Positions 1 through 6,551 of a stretch of DNA of 9,564 bases are shown piece by piece. The DNA comes from Pseudomonadota bacterium. Lineage in GTDB: Bacteria; Pseudomonadota; Alphaproteobacteria; Rhizobiales; Hyphomicrobiaceae. Where the stretch lies: positions 1-9,564 of the forward strand of contig JAKAML010000029.1 of NCBI GenBank assembly GCA_021812845.1, in the 5' to 3' direction. The position numbers were made by a program, and so were the translations under genes. The notes beneath the pieces were generated by a model, which saw only the letters and a program-made list of their open reading frames with translations, made no database searches and had not been told where the DNA came from. How positions within the stretch are numbered: the first letter of the stretch is position 1; every line of letters starts with the position of its first letter.

Positions 1-1304
1 GCGCCGGACCTCGGCAGCAGCACGATGAAGTTCGCCGGATGCTTGGTCACGCCGGCGAGTTTCCCCGCCGCCGCGCCGGAGCCGAAATAGATGTCGCCCC
101 GCTCGGGTCCGCGGATCGCCGAACCGACGTCCTGCGCCACCATCAGCCGGTGGAACCCGCGCCGCTCTCCCTCACGCGCCGTGGCATGGGTCAAGGTCGG
201 AGAGGCGACCCAGACCGGCAGCCCGAGCGCATGGTGGGCGGTGTCGACGGCGAGGCTGCGGCCCTCCGACAGCGGGATCCTCATCGCGCCGAGCGGTCCT
301 GCGGCCTCCGCCCCAGCGAGCTCGCGGAAGAACACATACGACTTGTTGACCCACATCGCCTCCCGCCCGCGTTGGCGGTCGGCCTTGAGCCACCGCTCGA
401 GCGACTGCAGCGACACCTGCTCCGCCGCGAACTGCCCGCTGTCGATCAGATGCCGTCCGACGGAGGTGTAGGGGTGACCGTTCTTGCCGTCGTAGGTGAC
501 GCGAACCGTCGAGCCGTCGTCGAGCACGACGCGGCCCGAGCCCTGCACCTGCATGAAGAAGACGTCGACCGGATCGGAAAGATAGAGGAACTCGAGCGCC
601 TGGTCGTCGAGCGCGCCGCTTTCGATCTCTCGCCGCGTCGGATAGGGGACGAGCCGGCCGTCGGGCAGCCGCCTGAGGTGGGTGGCTTTGTCGGCCTTCG
701 CGCCGCGCTCGGTCTCGGCCACGACGTTGACGAGATCGGCGGGCCGGCGCAGCAGCGGCGCCGTGTACCGGCCGCCCGGCTTGCGCGAGCCTTCGACCAC
801 GGGCTCGTAGTAGCCCGTGACCATGCCCACGCCCGCCGGATGGACGACCCGCTGCGGCTCGAAGTGCGTCTCGAAGAAACGCCGCGCCGCGGCCCGGTCG
901 ACCGGTCCCCGCGCCAGCGCCGCGGCCGCCTCGCACGCCGCGGCGAGGCTCGACTCCGCCCCCGTTTCCGCGCCGGTGGCCGAAGCCGGGGCCGCCGCCC
1001 GCGCCCGCCGCCCGGCGATCCGCGCGCACGACTTCAGGAAAGCGTCGAGCGCCGCGCGATGGTCGTCCGCCGCCCAGCCCTCGATCGCGGTGAAGGGGAC
1101 AGGCGCGTAGGTGACTGCCGTCATGGCTTGCGCTCGGCGCTGGAGACTGTCGGGGGCATTGGCCCGGGCCGCGGAGGGCACGGCCGGCGACCACGGGAGG
1201 ATGGGCGGGCAGAGCGCGAGGAGAAGCAGCGCCGCGCCGATCGCGATCGCCCTCTGCGCGGAGGCGCCTCGGCTGGATGGCGGCAGGGGCGCGGTCGCTG
1301 GCAT
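1..1304 (-). CDS. mltA: Membrane-bound lytic murein transglycosylase A (MltA), 3' end cut by window edge
   Basis: MltA cleaves the MurNAc-GlcNAc bond of peptidoglycan with 1,6-anhydro ring formation, acting in the periplasm. The first 434 codons are visible and the stop lies beyond base 1. The start at 1304 is preceded by a strong AGGAGG (1315-1320) 10 nt upstream. Residues about 17-48 form a hydrophobic export signal that could be cut after ARA; a Cys inside it (LALC) is a poor lipobox. An N-terminal region typical of the family follows (FTAIEGWAADDHRAAL, then GYYEP). The C-terminal double-psi beta-barrel (3D domain) shows QDVGSAIRGPERGDIYFG, with D392 and D404. D404 of DIYFG lines up, from memory, with the reported catalytic Asp of E. 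coli MltA. The reading ends in NFIVLLPRSG, close to the usual C-terminus, so few residues are missing. It lies 48 nt behind the tim44-like gene and is probably co-transcribed with it. Confidence 0.93.
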   Translation of the reverse strand, partial: MPATAPLPPSSRGASAQRAIAIGAALLLLALCPPILPWSPAVPSAARANAPDSLQRRAQAMTAVTYAPVPFTAIEGWAADDHRAALDAFLKSCARIAGRRARAAAPASATGAETGAESSLAAACEAAAALARGPVDRAAARRFFETHFEPQRVVHPAGVGMVTGYYEPVVEGSRKPGGRYTAPLLRRPADLVNVVAETERGAKADKATHLRRLPDGRLVPYPTRREIESGALDDQALEFLYLSDPVDVFFMQVQGSGRVVLDDGSTVRVTYDGKNGHPYTSVGRHLIDSGQFAAEQVSLQSLERWLKADRQRGREAMWVNKSYVFFRELAGAEAAGPLGAMRIPLSEGRSLAVDTAHHALGLPVWVASPTLTHATAREGERRGFHRLMVAQDVGSAIRGPERGDIYFGSGAAAGKLAGVTKHPANFIVLLPRSG

Positions 1305-1352
1305 CGTCTGGCGCCCTCCTCGCCGCTCCTGCCCCACGATCCGCGGCAGCCG

Positions 1353-2108
1353 CTAGTTCGACGCCTGCGTGGCGACCAGCCGCCAGTTCGGATCCTGCCG
1401 GGCGCGGCTCGTCGAGATGTCGCGGCTGAAGGTCCAGATGTCGGTGACCTCTTTGATCTTCTGCGGATCGCCCGAGATCACGACGCCGGCGCGGTCGCGC
1501 GACGCCGAGATGAGCTGGCTGACGAAGCGCACGGTCACGCTGGCGATGCCACTCTTGACCTCGGCCTCGAGGATGTCGGCCTTGTTGATGCCGACGAAGC
1601 TCTGGTCGATCTGCTCGCCGCGGCTTTCGCGGTCGGCGATGGCGGTCGAGAAGCCCTCGAACACGTCGCGGTTGAGCAGGCCCTTCAGCGCCTTGCGATT
1701 GCCCTCGGCGAAGGCGGTGACGATCATCTCGTAGGCCGACTTGGCGCCGGCGAGGAAATGCTCGGGATCGAACGCCGGATCGAGCTTCAGGATGTCGAGC
1801 ATCCCCTTGGTCACGGTCGGATCGGCGGCCGCGAAGGTGCGGATGCGCTCCTCCGCCTCGGCCACCGAGACGCCGGCCGGCGCCTGCGCCGGTCCGCCGT
1901 CGTCCCTGTCCCGCCGCGGCAGCGTGACGACCTTGTCGGTGCCGCCGCCCGCCGCCGACCGCGCCTGCCGCTGCTGCTCGGCGCGATTGCGCTCGATTCG
2001 CTGCGTGTCGTCGTCGCTGCGCCGGCCGAGCACGCTTCTGAGCTTCAGCACCAGAACGACCGCGACGATCAACGAGATCAGGGTCAGAAGGTCGATCTTT
2101 CCATCCAT
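1353..2108 (-). CDS. Tim44-domain inner-membrane adaptor protein (TimA-like)
   Basis: This 251-residue protein has an N-terminal membrane anchor (about residues 6-27, LLTLISLIVAVVLVLKLRSV), a charged low-complexity linker (about 29-80), and a C-terminal Tim44-like domain (about 85-250). The domain includes HFLAGAKSAYEMIVTAFAEG, VGINKADI and a WTFSRD segment ending in WRLVA. The family is homologous to mitochondrial Tim44 of the TIM23 import motor. The bacterial version (TimA in Caulobacter) sits in the inner membrane and its substrate is not settled. I chose ATG 2108 because it directly precedes the membrane anchor and has GGAAAG 8 nt upstream. The frame stays open to an ATG at 2408, but that extension is Ala/Arg-rich and lies in the divergent promoter region. 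The gene heads an apparent tim44-mltA unit and diverges from fxsA. Membership of the Tim44 domain family is clear; the exact role is inferred. Confidence 0.9.
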   Translation of the reverse strand: MDGKIDLLTLISLIVAVVLVLKLRSVLGRRSDDDTQRIERNRAEQQRQARSAAGGGTDKVVTLPRRDRDDGGPAQAPAGVSVAEAEERIRTFAAADPTVTKGMLDILKLDPAFDPEHFLAGAKSAYEMIVTAFAEGNRKALKGLLNRDVFEGFSTAIADRESRGEQIDQSFVGINKADILEAEVKSGIASVTVRFVSQLISASRDRAGVVISGDPQKIKEVTDIWTFSRDISTSRARQDPNWRLVATQASN

Positions 2109-2429
2109 GGGGAGTGCTTTCCGAGGCCTGGCCGACGACGTGCGGCGCAGGTCCTGATGGGGGTTGCCGACGATGCTGCGACGCGCCTGCCCACTGGCCG
2201 AACAGATGGGCCGGACTCCAGCGCCACGACCGGTGGCGGAGGCTCCAAGCGCGACGCGGTCGTATGTCGGTTGGTATTGCGCTGAACTTAGGGCACAAAT
2301 ACCGGAATGCCAACCGGCTTGGCGGCGGCGATTCGACGGCGCGGCGGTGCTCGCCCGGCCCGCGGGCGCCGTCGCCGCCGGAACCGGCGCGATTCCCAGG
2401 CAGAGCATAAAGCCAGCGCGGCCCTACCG
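2109..2429. promoter_or_regulatory. Divergent intergenic region between the tim44-like gene and fxsA
   Basis: These 321 bases separate two divergent start codons and should hold promoters for both transcription units. The least GC-rich stretch is about 2270-2305 (TTGGTATTGC, GAACTTA, CACAAATA), the likeliest place for promoter elements, but I see no clean -35/-10 pair on either strand. Three GANTC motifs, the recognition sequence of the alphaproteobacterial CcrM methyltransferase, lie at 2214-2218, 2330-2334 and 2391-2395. Frames open across this region are Arg/Ala-rich extensions without homology-like features, so I call it non-coding. Confidence 0.5.
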
Positions 2430-3020
2430 ATGCAATCTCCCTTCCGTCTCGTTGCGGTCCTGGCGTTCCTGGCGCTGCCGCTGTTCGAGATCGCGCTCCT
2501 CATCAAGCTCGGCCAGGTGATCGGCTTCTGGCCGGTCATCGCCATCGTGCTCGTCACCGCGCTCGCCGGCGTGTTCGTCATACGCACCCAGGGGCTGGCG
2601 ACCATGCGACGCATGTCCGACGCGCTCGCCCAGGACCGGGCACCCCACACCGAGCTGGCCGACGGCGCGCTGCTCCTCATCGCCGGGATGCTGCTCGTGC
2701 TGCCCGGGCCGATGACCGACGTGGCCGGCGTGCTGCTGCTGCTGCCGCCGATCCGCAAGATGCTCGCCGCACTGCTGTTCCGGCACGCCACGATGGCCCG
2801 CGGACGCTTCGATGACGGCACTCCCGACGACGGGTCCGTCAGGTCGCGGCAGCCTGGCCGCGAGCCGTTCGACACGGACCGTCCGCGACGGCACGACGAC
2901 ACGGTGATCGACGGCGAGTTCGAGCGCCTCGGGGAGCGGACGCTCGATTCGCGAACCGGCGGCGGTCCGGGCCGCCCGGGGGACGCCGGCCCCAGGCCTC
3001 CGGCCAAGCCGCCCTCGTGA
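2430..3020 (+). CDS. fxsA: FxsA family inner-membrane protein
   Basis: A 196-residue cytoplasmic-membrane protein. Hydrophobic segments lie at about 6-26, 30-52 and 79-106. FxsA hallmarks are PLFEIALLIKLGQVIGFWPV, then VIRTQG (about 50-55), and LPGPMTDVAGVLLLLPPIRK (91-110). The polar tail ends in a VIDGEFER motif (about 159-166), common in alphaproteobacterial members, followed by a Gly/Pro-rich C-terminus. In E. coli, overexpressed FxsA relieves the F-plasmid PifA exclusion of phage T7; its ordinary role is unknown. I chose ATG 2430 because the family match begins there. An in-frame ATG at 2307 would add about 40 Arg/Ala-rich residues ahead of the first membrane helix. There is no clear Shine-Dalgarno sequence. 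It precedes secB in the same direction by 96 nt. Confidence 0.9.
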   Translation: MQSPFRLVAVLAFLALPLFEIALLIKLGQVIGFWPVIAIVLVTALAGVFVIRTQGLATMRRMSDALAQDRAPHTELADGALLLIAGMLLVLPGPMTDVAGVLLLLPPIRKMLAALLFRHATMARGRFDDGTPDDGSVRSRQPGREPFDTDRPRRHDDTVIDGEFERLGERTLDSRTGGGPGRPGDAGPRPPAKPPS

Positions 3021-3116
3021 GCGGGACGCGCGACGGATGGGCGATTGCGGCCCCGCCGGGCGCGTGTTAGCCAGCGGCCGGACGGACGAAGAGCGATTGA
3101 TCGGGGCATGACGCGA

Positions 3117-3659
3117 ATGACAGACCAGACCAACGGCAAGGGCAAGCCGCCGGCGGGCGCGGCCCAGAAGCCGGCCAGCCAGGGAGCGGGCCCGGGAGCG
3201 GGCCCGGGACAGGCCGGAATCCAGGCACAGGTGATCGGCCAGTACATCAAGGATCTCTCGTTCGAGAACCCGAACGTCGGCAAGCTGCTCGGGCCGCAGG
3301 GCGAGAATCCCAACATCCAGGTCGCCGTCAACGTCGACGCCAAGAAGGTCGGCGACGACGTCTACGAGAGCGCCATCAACTTCAAGGCCACGGCCGCCAA
3401 CAAGGAGATGACGTTCTACGATCTCGAGGTCGTCTATGCCGGGCTGTTCCGGCTGCAGAACATTCCCGAGCAGGCGCTCGAGCCGTTCCTGCTCATCAAT
3501 TGCCCGACGCTCGTGTTCCCGTTCCTGCGCCGGCTGATCGCCGACCTGACCCGCGAGGGCGGATTCCCGCCGCTGCTGATGGACCCGATCGACTTCGCGC
3601 AGCTCTATATGCGCCGCCAGCAGGAGCTGGCCGCCGCCCAGGCTGCCGCGAAGTCCTGA
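3117..3659 (+). CDS. secB: Protein-export chaperone SecB
   Basis: SecB is a cytosolic homotetrameric chaperone that keeps preproteins unfolded and delivers them to SecA. The 180-residue protein has a disordered Gly/Pro/Ala-rich N-terminus (about 1-35) and then the SecB fold from about residue 37: YIKDLSFENPN (43-53), NPNIQVAVNVDAKKV, and FYDLEVVYAGLF. The signature region is NCPTLVFPFLRRLIADLTR (128-146) followed by EGGFPPLLMDPIDFAQLY (147-164). E. coli SecB has about 155 residues; the excess is the N-terminal tail. ATG 3117 starts at MTDQ, like many alphaproteobacterial homologues. ATG 3108 in the same frame adds only MTR and is equally possible, since neither has a convincing Shine-Dalgarno sequence. 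It is convergent with dnaQ. Confidence 0.95.
   Translation: MTDQTNGKGKPPAGAAQKPASQGAGPGAGPGQAGIQAQVIGQYIKDLSFENPNVGKLLGPQGENPNIQVAVNVDAKKVGDDVYESAINFKATAANKEMTFYDLEVVYAGLFRLQNIPEQALEPFLLINCPTLVFPFLRRLIADLTREGGFPPLLMDPIDFAQLYMRRQQELAAAQAAAKS
3182..3209 (+). repeat. 12-bp in-frame tandem repeat in the secB N-terminal tail
   Basis: The unit GGGAGCGGGCCC occurs twice in a row (3182-3193, 3194-3205), followed by GGGA of a third copy. It encodes two GAGP units in the disordered tail of SecB. Because 12 is a multiple of 3, copy-number change would lengthen or shorten the tail without a frameshift. Confidence 0.85.
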
Positions 3660-3668
3660 CACCGCGGC

Positions 3669-3688
3669 CGACCGGGCGCGCCCGGTCG
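3669..3688. terminator. Perfect 20-bp palindrome between convergent secB and dnaQ, likely bidirectional terminator
   Basis: The half-site CGACCGGGCG is followed immediately by its exact reverse complement CGCCCGGTCG. As RNA it can form an 8-bp stem (CGACCGGG with CCCGGTCG) around a CGCG loop, on either strand. It lies in the 42-base gap between the secB stop (3659) and the dnaQ stop (3702). No U-tract follows on either side, so if it terminates transcription it does so as a GC-only hairpin or with Rho. Position and symmetry support the call; function is inferred. Confidence 0.6.
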
Positions 3689-3701
3689 TACAGCCGGGTT
3701 G

Positions 3702-4424
3702 TCACGTCCGCCCGCCGCCCGGCGGGATGCGGATCCAAAGCGCCTTCGGACCGAGCGTCTCGACGAACGCCCGATGGGCTGCCTCGTCGGTCGCCGTCAG
3801 TCGCGGCGGCAACGGACGCGGACGCTGCACGGCCGGCGCCCCGGCGCCCGTGTCGCCTCGGCCCGGCGATCCGGAGAGCCCTCCGCCCTCGACCAGTGAC
3901 AATGCCGCCTGCCGCTCGCCCAGGAGCTCCACGTAGACCGCCGCCAGGAGCTCGCTGTCGACGAGCGCGCCGTGCTTCACGCGCTTCGTGTTGTCGATGC
4001 CGTAGCGCTTGCAGAGCGCGTCGAGAGTGTTCGGCCCGGCCGGGTGCCGGCGTCGCGCCAGCGCCAGCGTGTCGACGACCCGGTGCATCGCAATCGGTTC
4101 GAGCTTCAACCGCTCGAGCTCGGCATTGAGAAAACCGACGTCGAACGATGCGTTGTGGATCACCAGCGGGTCTTCGCCGATGAACGCCATGAAGTCGCGC
4201 GCCACGGCGGCGAACAGCGGCTTGTCGCGCAGGAACTCGGTCGAGATCCCGTGCACCGCCTGTGCCTCGGCCGGCACGTCGCGCTCGGGGTTGATGAAGC
4301 GGTGGAACTCGCGTCCGGTCGGGATGCGATTGACGATCTCGATGCAGCCGATCTCGATCAGCCGGTCGCCGCGGCGCGGATCGAGGCCCGTGGTCTCGGT
4401 GTCGAGGACGATCTCACGCTGCAT
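3702..4424 (-). CDS. dnaQ: DNA polymerase III epsilon subunit, 3'-5' proofreading exonuclease
   Basis: DnaQ edits mismatched 3' ends within the pol III core. The 240-residue protein shows the DEDDh active site in full: Exo I DTETTGLD with D8 and E10, Exo II HNASFDVGFLNAE with D95, and Exo III HGALVDSELLA with H151 and D156. These match D12, E14, D103, H162 and D167 of E. coli DnaQ. The exonuclease domain covers about residues 2-172. A Gly/Pro/Arg-rich linker (about 178-208) then leads to a C-terminal segment (about 210-240), where the family binds the alpha subunit. The start at 4424 has GAGGAG 9 nt upstream. It is the last gene of the leftward operon, 54 nt after coaE; that gap and strong ribosome site suggest independent translation. 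Its place in the origin-proximal block is conserved in Caulobacter and Rickettsia. Confidence 0.95.
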   Translation of the reverse strand: MQREIVLDTETTGLDPRRGDRLIEIGCIEIVNRIPTGREFHRFINPERDVPAEAQAVHGISTEFLRDKPLFAAVARDFMAFIGEDPLVIHNASFDVGFLNAELERLKLEPIAMHRVVDTLALARRRHPAGPNTLDALCKRYGIDNTKRVKHGALVDSELLAAVYVELLGERQAALSLVEGGGLSGSPGRGDTGAGAPAVQRPRPLPPRLTATDEAAHRAFVETLGPKALWIRIPPGGGRT

Positions 4425-4478
4425 TCCGGCTCGCTCCTCGGCGGCTGGGGGGGAGGATGTCGCACGATGCGCCCGCGC

Positions 4479-5105
4479 TCAGTCTACCTTCGGCGACCAG
4501 TGTCGGTGATAAGCGGTGCTCGTCCGGCCTTTCAGCGCGGCGACGATAGCATCGACCTGCGCCTCGGTCTCGGCGATGGTGCCGTTCGTATCCACAACGA
4601 AATCGGCGCGGCGGCGTTTCTCCGTGTCCGCCATCTGCCGTGCGAGAAGCTGCGCGAGCCGCGCTTCGGTCATCCCCGGCCGGTCGAGCACGCGACGCCG
4701 CTGCGTCTCGGCCGTGGCGCTGACCACCACGACCACGTCGACCAGCGCGTCGCCTCCCGTCTCGTAGAGCAGCGGGATCTCGAGCACCGCCATCGCCGCA
4801 CCGCGCGCCGCCTCGGCCGCGAGAAACGACCGCTCGACAGCGCGAACCATGGGATGCACGATCGCCTCGAGCCGCCGGAACCCGTCGGGATCGGCGGCCA
4901 GGATTGCGGCCAGCCGCAGCCGGTCGATCACGCCCTCGCGCGTCGCCCCGGGAAACGCCGCCGCGATCAGCGGCACGGCCGGCCCCTCGTAGAGGTCGTG
5001 CACCACGGCATCGGCGTCGAGCACGCCGATGCCATGCGTGCGCAGCCGGGCCGCGGCCGTCGATTTCCCCATGCCGATCGATCCCGTGAGCCCGACCACC
5101 AGCAT
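4479..5105 (-). CDS. coaE: Dephospho-CoA kinase
   Basis: CoaE phosphorylates the ribose 3'-OH of dephospho-CoA with ATP, the last step of coenzyme A synthesis, in the cytosol. The 208 residues are normal for the family. Visible motifs are the P-loop GLTGSIGMGKST (5-16, with K14), LDADAVVH (29-36) with Asp in the substrate site, HP at 84-85, EIPLLYE (109-115), a lid-like Arg region (RRRVLDRPG, about 137-144), and KRRRADFVVDTNG near the C-terminus. The ATG overlaps the aroE stop by one base (TGATG at 5107-5103), so translation is probably coupled. A short C-terminal tail after GRTS is not conserved in character. No anomalies seen. Confidence 0.95.
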   Translation of the reverse strand: MLVVGLTGSIGMGKSTAAARLRTHGIGVLDADAVVHDLYEGPAVPLIAAAFPGATREGVIDRLRLAAILAADPDGFRRLEAIVHPMVRAVERSFLAAEAARGAAMAVLEIPLLYETGGDALVDVVVVVSATAETQRRRVLDRPGMTEARLAQLLARQMADTEKRRRADFVVDTNGTIAETEAQVDAIVAALKGRTSTAYHRHWSPKVD

Positions 5106-5953
5106 CACGCCTTGCCCTCGATATCGGCGACGATCAGCGCGTGGAGCTCGTCCGTAACCTCCGGCCGGACGCCGAACCAGCGTTCGAAACCCGGCACGGC
5201 CTGATGCAGCAGCATCCCGAGCCCGTCCACGGTCCTTAGCCCGTGCTGCCGCGCCGCCGCCAGGAATGTCGTCTCGAGCGGCACGTAGACGATATCGCAG
5301 ACGACGCAGCGGCTGCCGAAGCTGCTGAAATCGATCTCCGGATCGCCCGCGCCCTTCATGCCGAGCGTCGTCGTGTTGACGAGCACGGAGGCGCCCGCCG
5401 ACCGCGTGCTGCGCTCGGCCCAAGGCAGCGCCACGATCCTGGAACCCATGACCTTGGGCCTGAAGTGCCGGGCAAGCTCGTCCGCCCGCTCCGCCGACCG
5501 GTTGAACACCCGCACCTCGCCGACGCCCGCCTCGAGAAAACCGTGCACGATCGCGCGCGCGGCGCCGCCGGCGCCGAGGATCGCCACCGGCGCGTCGGCC
5601 GCTCTCCACTCCGGCGCCGAGCGGTCGAGATGGGTCATGAACCCGTAGGCGTCCGTATTGGCGCAGCAGATCCGGCCCTCGTCGAGCCACACCGTATTGG
5701 CGGCGCCGATCGCGACGGCGGCGGCGTCGCGCTCGTCGGCGACGGCGAACGCCACCTCCTTGTGCGGCACGGTGACATTGCAGCCCGCAAGACCGCGCAG
5801 CGCGAGACTGCGCATGAACTGCGCCGCCGCCTCGGGCCTCACCGCCTCGCGCGTATACGCCCCGTCGATGCCGTACCGGCGCAGCCAGTAGTCGTGGATC
5901 GAGGGCGAGCGGGAGTGCTCGATCGGCCAGCCGATGACGCACGCACGCTTCAT
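5105..5953 (-). CDS. aroE: Shikimate dehydrogenase (NADP+)
   Basis: AroE reduces 3-dehydroshikimate to shikimate in the chorismate pathway. The 282-residue protein has the substrate-binding GWPIEHSRSPSIH (8-20, with S14 and S16), the catalytic Lys in NVTVPHKE (K65), GAANTV (83-88, N86), and NTDAYGF (99-105, with catalytic-pair D101). The Rossmann loop is GAGGAARA (127-134), with NRS (151-153) as expected for NADP preference. DIVYVPLET and the closing segment GLGMLLHQAVPGFERWFG also fit. Length and residues indicate the standard biosynthetic AroE rather than the YdiB or quinate type, though that split is inferred. The start ATG overlaps the maf stop by 4 nt (ATGA, 5953-5950), and the stop overlaps coaE by 1 nt. 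Confidence 0.96.
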   Translation of the reverse strand: MKRACVIGWPIEHSRSPSIHDYWLRRYGIDGAYTREAVRPEAAAQFMRSLALRGLAGCNVTVPHKEVAFAVADERDAAAVAIGAANTVWLDEGRICCANTDAYGFMTHLDRSAPEWRAADAPVAILGAGGAARAIVHGFLEAGVGEVRVFNRSAERADELARHFRPKVMGSRIVALPWAERSTRSAGASVLVNTTTLGMKGAGDPEIDFSSFGSRCVVCDIVYVPLETTFLAAARQHGLRTVDGLGMLLHQAVPGFERWFGVRPEVTDELHALIVADIEGKA

Positions 5954-6549
5954 GCCGCGACCGCGCGCCGCGACCGCAGCGCCGCGAGCAGCGGCACGAG
6001 CGGCATTCCGAGGATCGTGAAATAGTCACCGGAAATCCGCTCGAAGAGCTGGACGCCGCGCCCCTCGAGCTCGTAGGCGCCGACTGCGCCGAGGATCCCT
6101 TCGCCGGCCGACGCCAGATAGTCGTCGAGGAACGTCTCGGTGAAGTCGCGCATCTCGAGCGCGGCGCTGTCGGCCTCGCCCCAGGTCACCCGGCCGCCTT
6201 CCGCGATCACGACCGCCGAGTGCAGCATGTGGGTCCGGCCCCTGAGGCGCAGCAGCGACTGCCGGGCCGCGGCCCTGTCGCCGGGCTTCTCGAGGATCTC
6301 GTCGCCGACCGCGAGCACCTGATCCGCGCCGACCACGATCGCGTCGGGAAAATCGCGGCTCACCGCCTCCGCCTTGGCGCGCGCGAGGTGCCGCGCAACC
6401 TCGATCGGCGCCGTCCGCCGCCCGCCCGCATCGAGCCCGCGGCGCAGCGCGGCCTCGTCGACGCCCGACGGCACGAGCTCGAAATCGAGCCCCGCCGACG
6501 TCAGCATGGCGCGCCGGGCACGGCTTTGCGAGGCGAGGATCAGCTGCAT
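5950..6549 (-). CDS. maf: Maf-like nucleoside triphosphate pyrophosphatase, YceF-like subtype
   Basis: Maf-family enzymes hydrolyse non-canonical or excess nucleoside triphosphates to monophosphates and pyrophosphate in the cytosol. The 199 residues begin with LILASQSRARRAML (3-16), the family's N-terminal phosphate-binding motif with SRARR replacing the commoner SPRR. The central acidic motif is VGADQVL (73-79, D76-Q77), followed by ILEKP and, near the end, GAVGAYELEGRGVQLFERI. The DQ pair resembles the SDQV of E. coli YceF, an m7GTP pyrophosphatase, more than the ADT of YhdE, a dTTP/UTP enzyme. Substrate is therefore suggested, not established. I chose ATG 6549, 2 nt after the ppsR stop; a GTG two codons upstream (6555) would overlap that stop by 4 nt. 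The end overlaps aroE by 4 nt. Confidence 0.92.
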   Translation of the reverse strand: MQLILASQSRARRAMLTSAGLDFELVPSGVDEAALRRGLDAGGRRTAPIEVARHLARAKAEAVSRDFPDAIVVGADQVLAVGDEILEKPGDRAAARQSLLRLRGRTHMLHSAVVIAEGGRVTWGEADSAALEMRDFTETFLDDYLASAGEGILGAVGAYELEGRGVQLFERISGDYFTILGMPLVPLLAALRSRRAVAA

Positions 6550-6551
6550 CC

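Noticed and set aside
39..2285. 748-codon open frame on the + strand
   Set aside because: It is the antisense shadow of mltA and the tim44-like gene. Its translation is Arg/Ala/Leu-rich with no domain, while the minus-strand frames give clear family motifs.
172..2313. 713-codon open frame on the - strand
   Set aside because: It is a shifted frame over mltA and the tim44-like gene. It reads as low-complexity Arg/Gly/Ala, typical of spurious frames in GC-rich DNA.
2109..2408. N-terminal extension of the tim44-like gene to ATG 2408
   Set aside because: The extension lacks family resemblance and covers the divergent promoter region. ATG 2108 directly precedes the membrane anchor and has a ribosome site.
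2424..3662. 412-codon open frame on the - strand opposite fxsA and secB
   Set aside because: It is antisense to two genes with unmistakable motifs and has no recognisable domain of its own.
4447..4453. Run of seven G between dnaQ and coaE, considered as a phase-variation tract
   Set aside because: It lies between the coaE stop and the dnaQ start, outside both frames, and the run is short.
3972..5204. 410-codon + strand frame over dnaQ, coaE and aroE
   Set aside because: It is antisense to three well-identified genes and crosses their boundaries.
4479..6029. A 516-codon frame suggesting an aroE-coaE fusion
   Set aside because: Only the CoaE part (from 5105) is meaningful. The upstream part is an out-of-frame reading of aroE, which has its own stop at 5105-5107.
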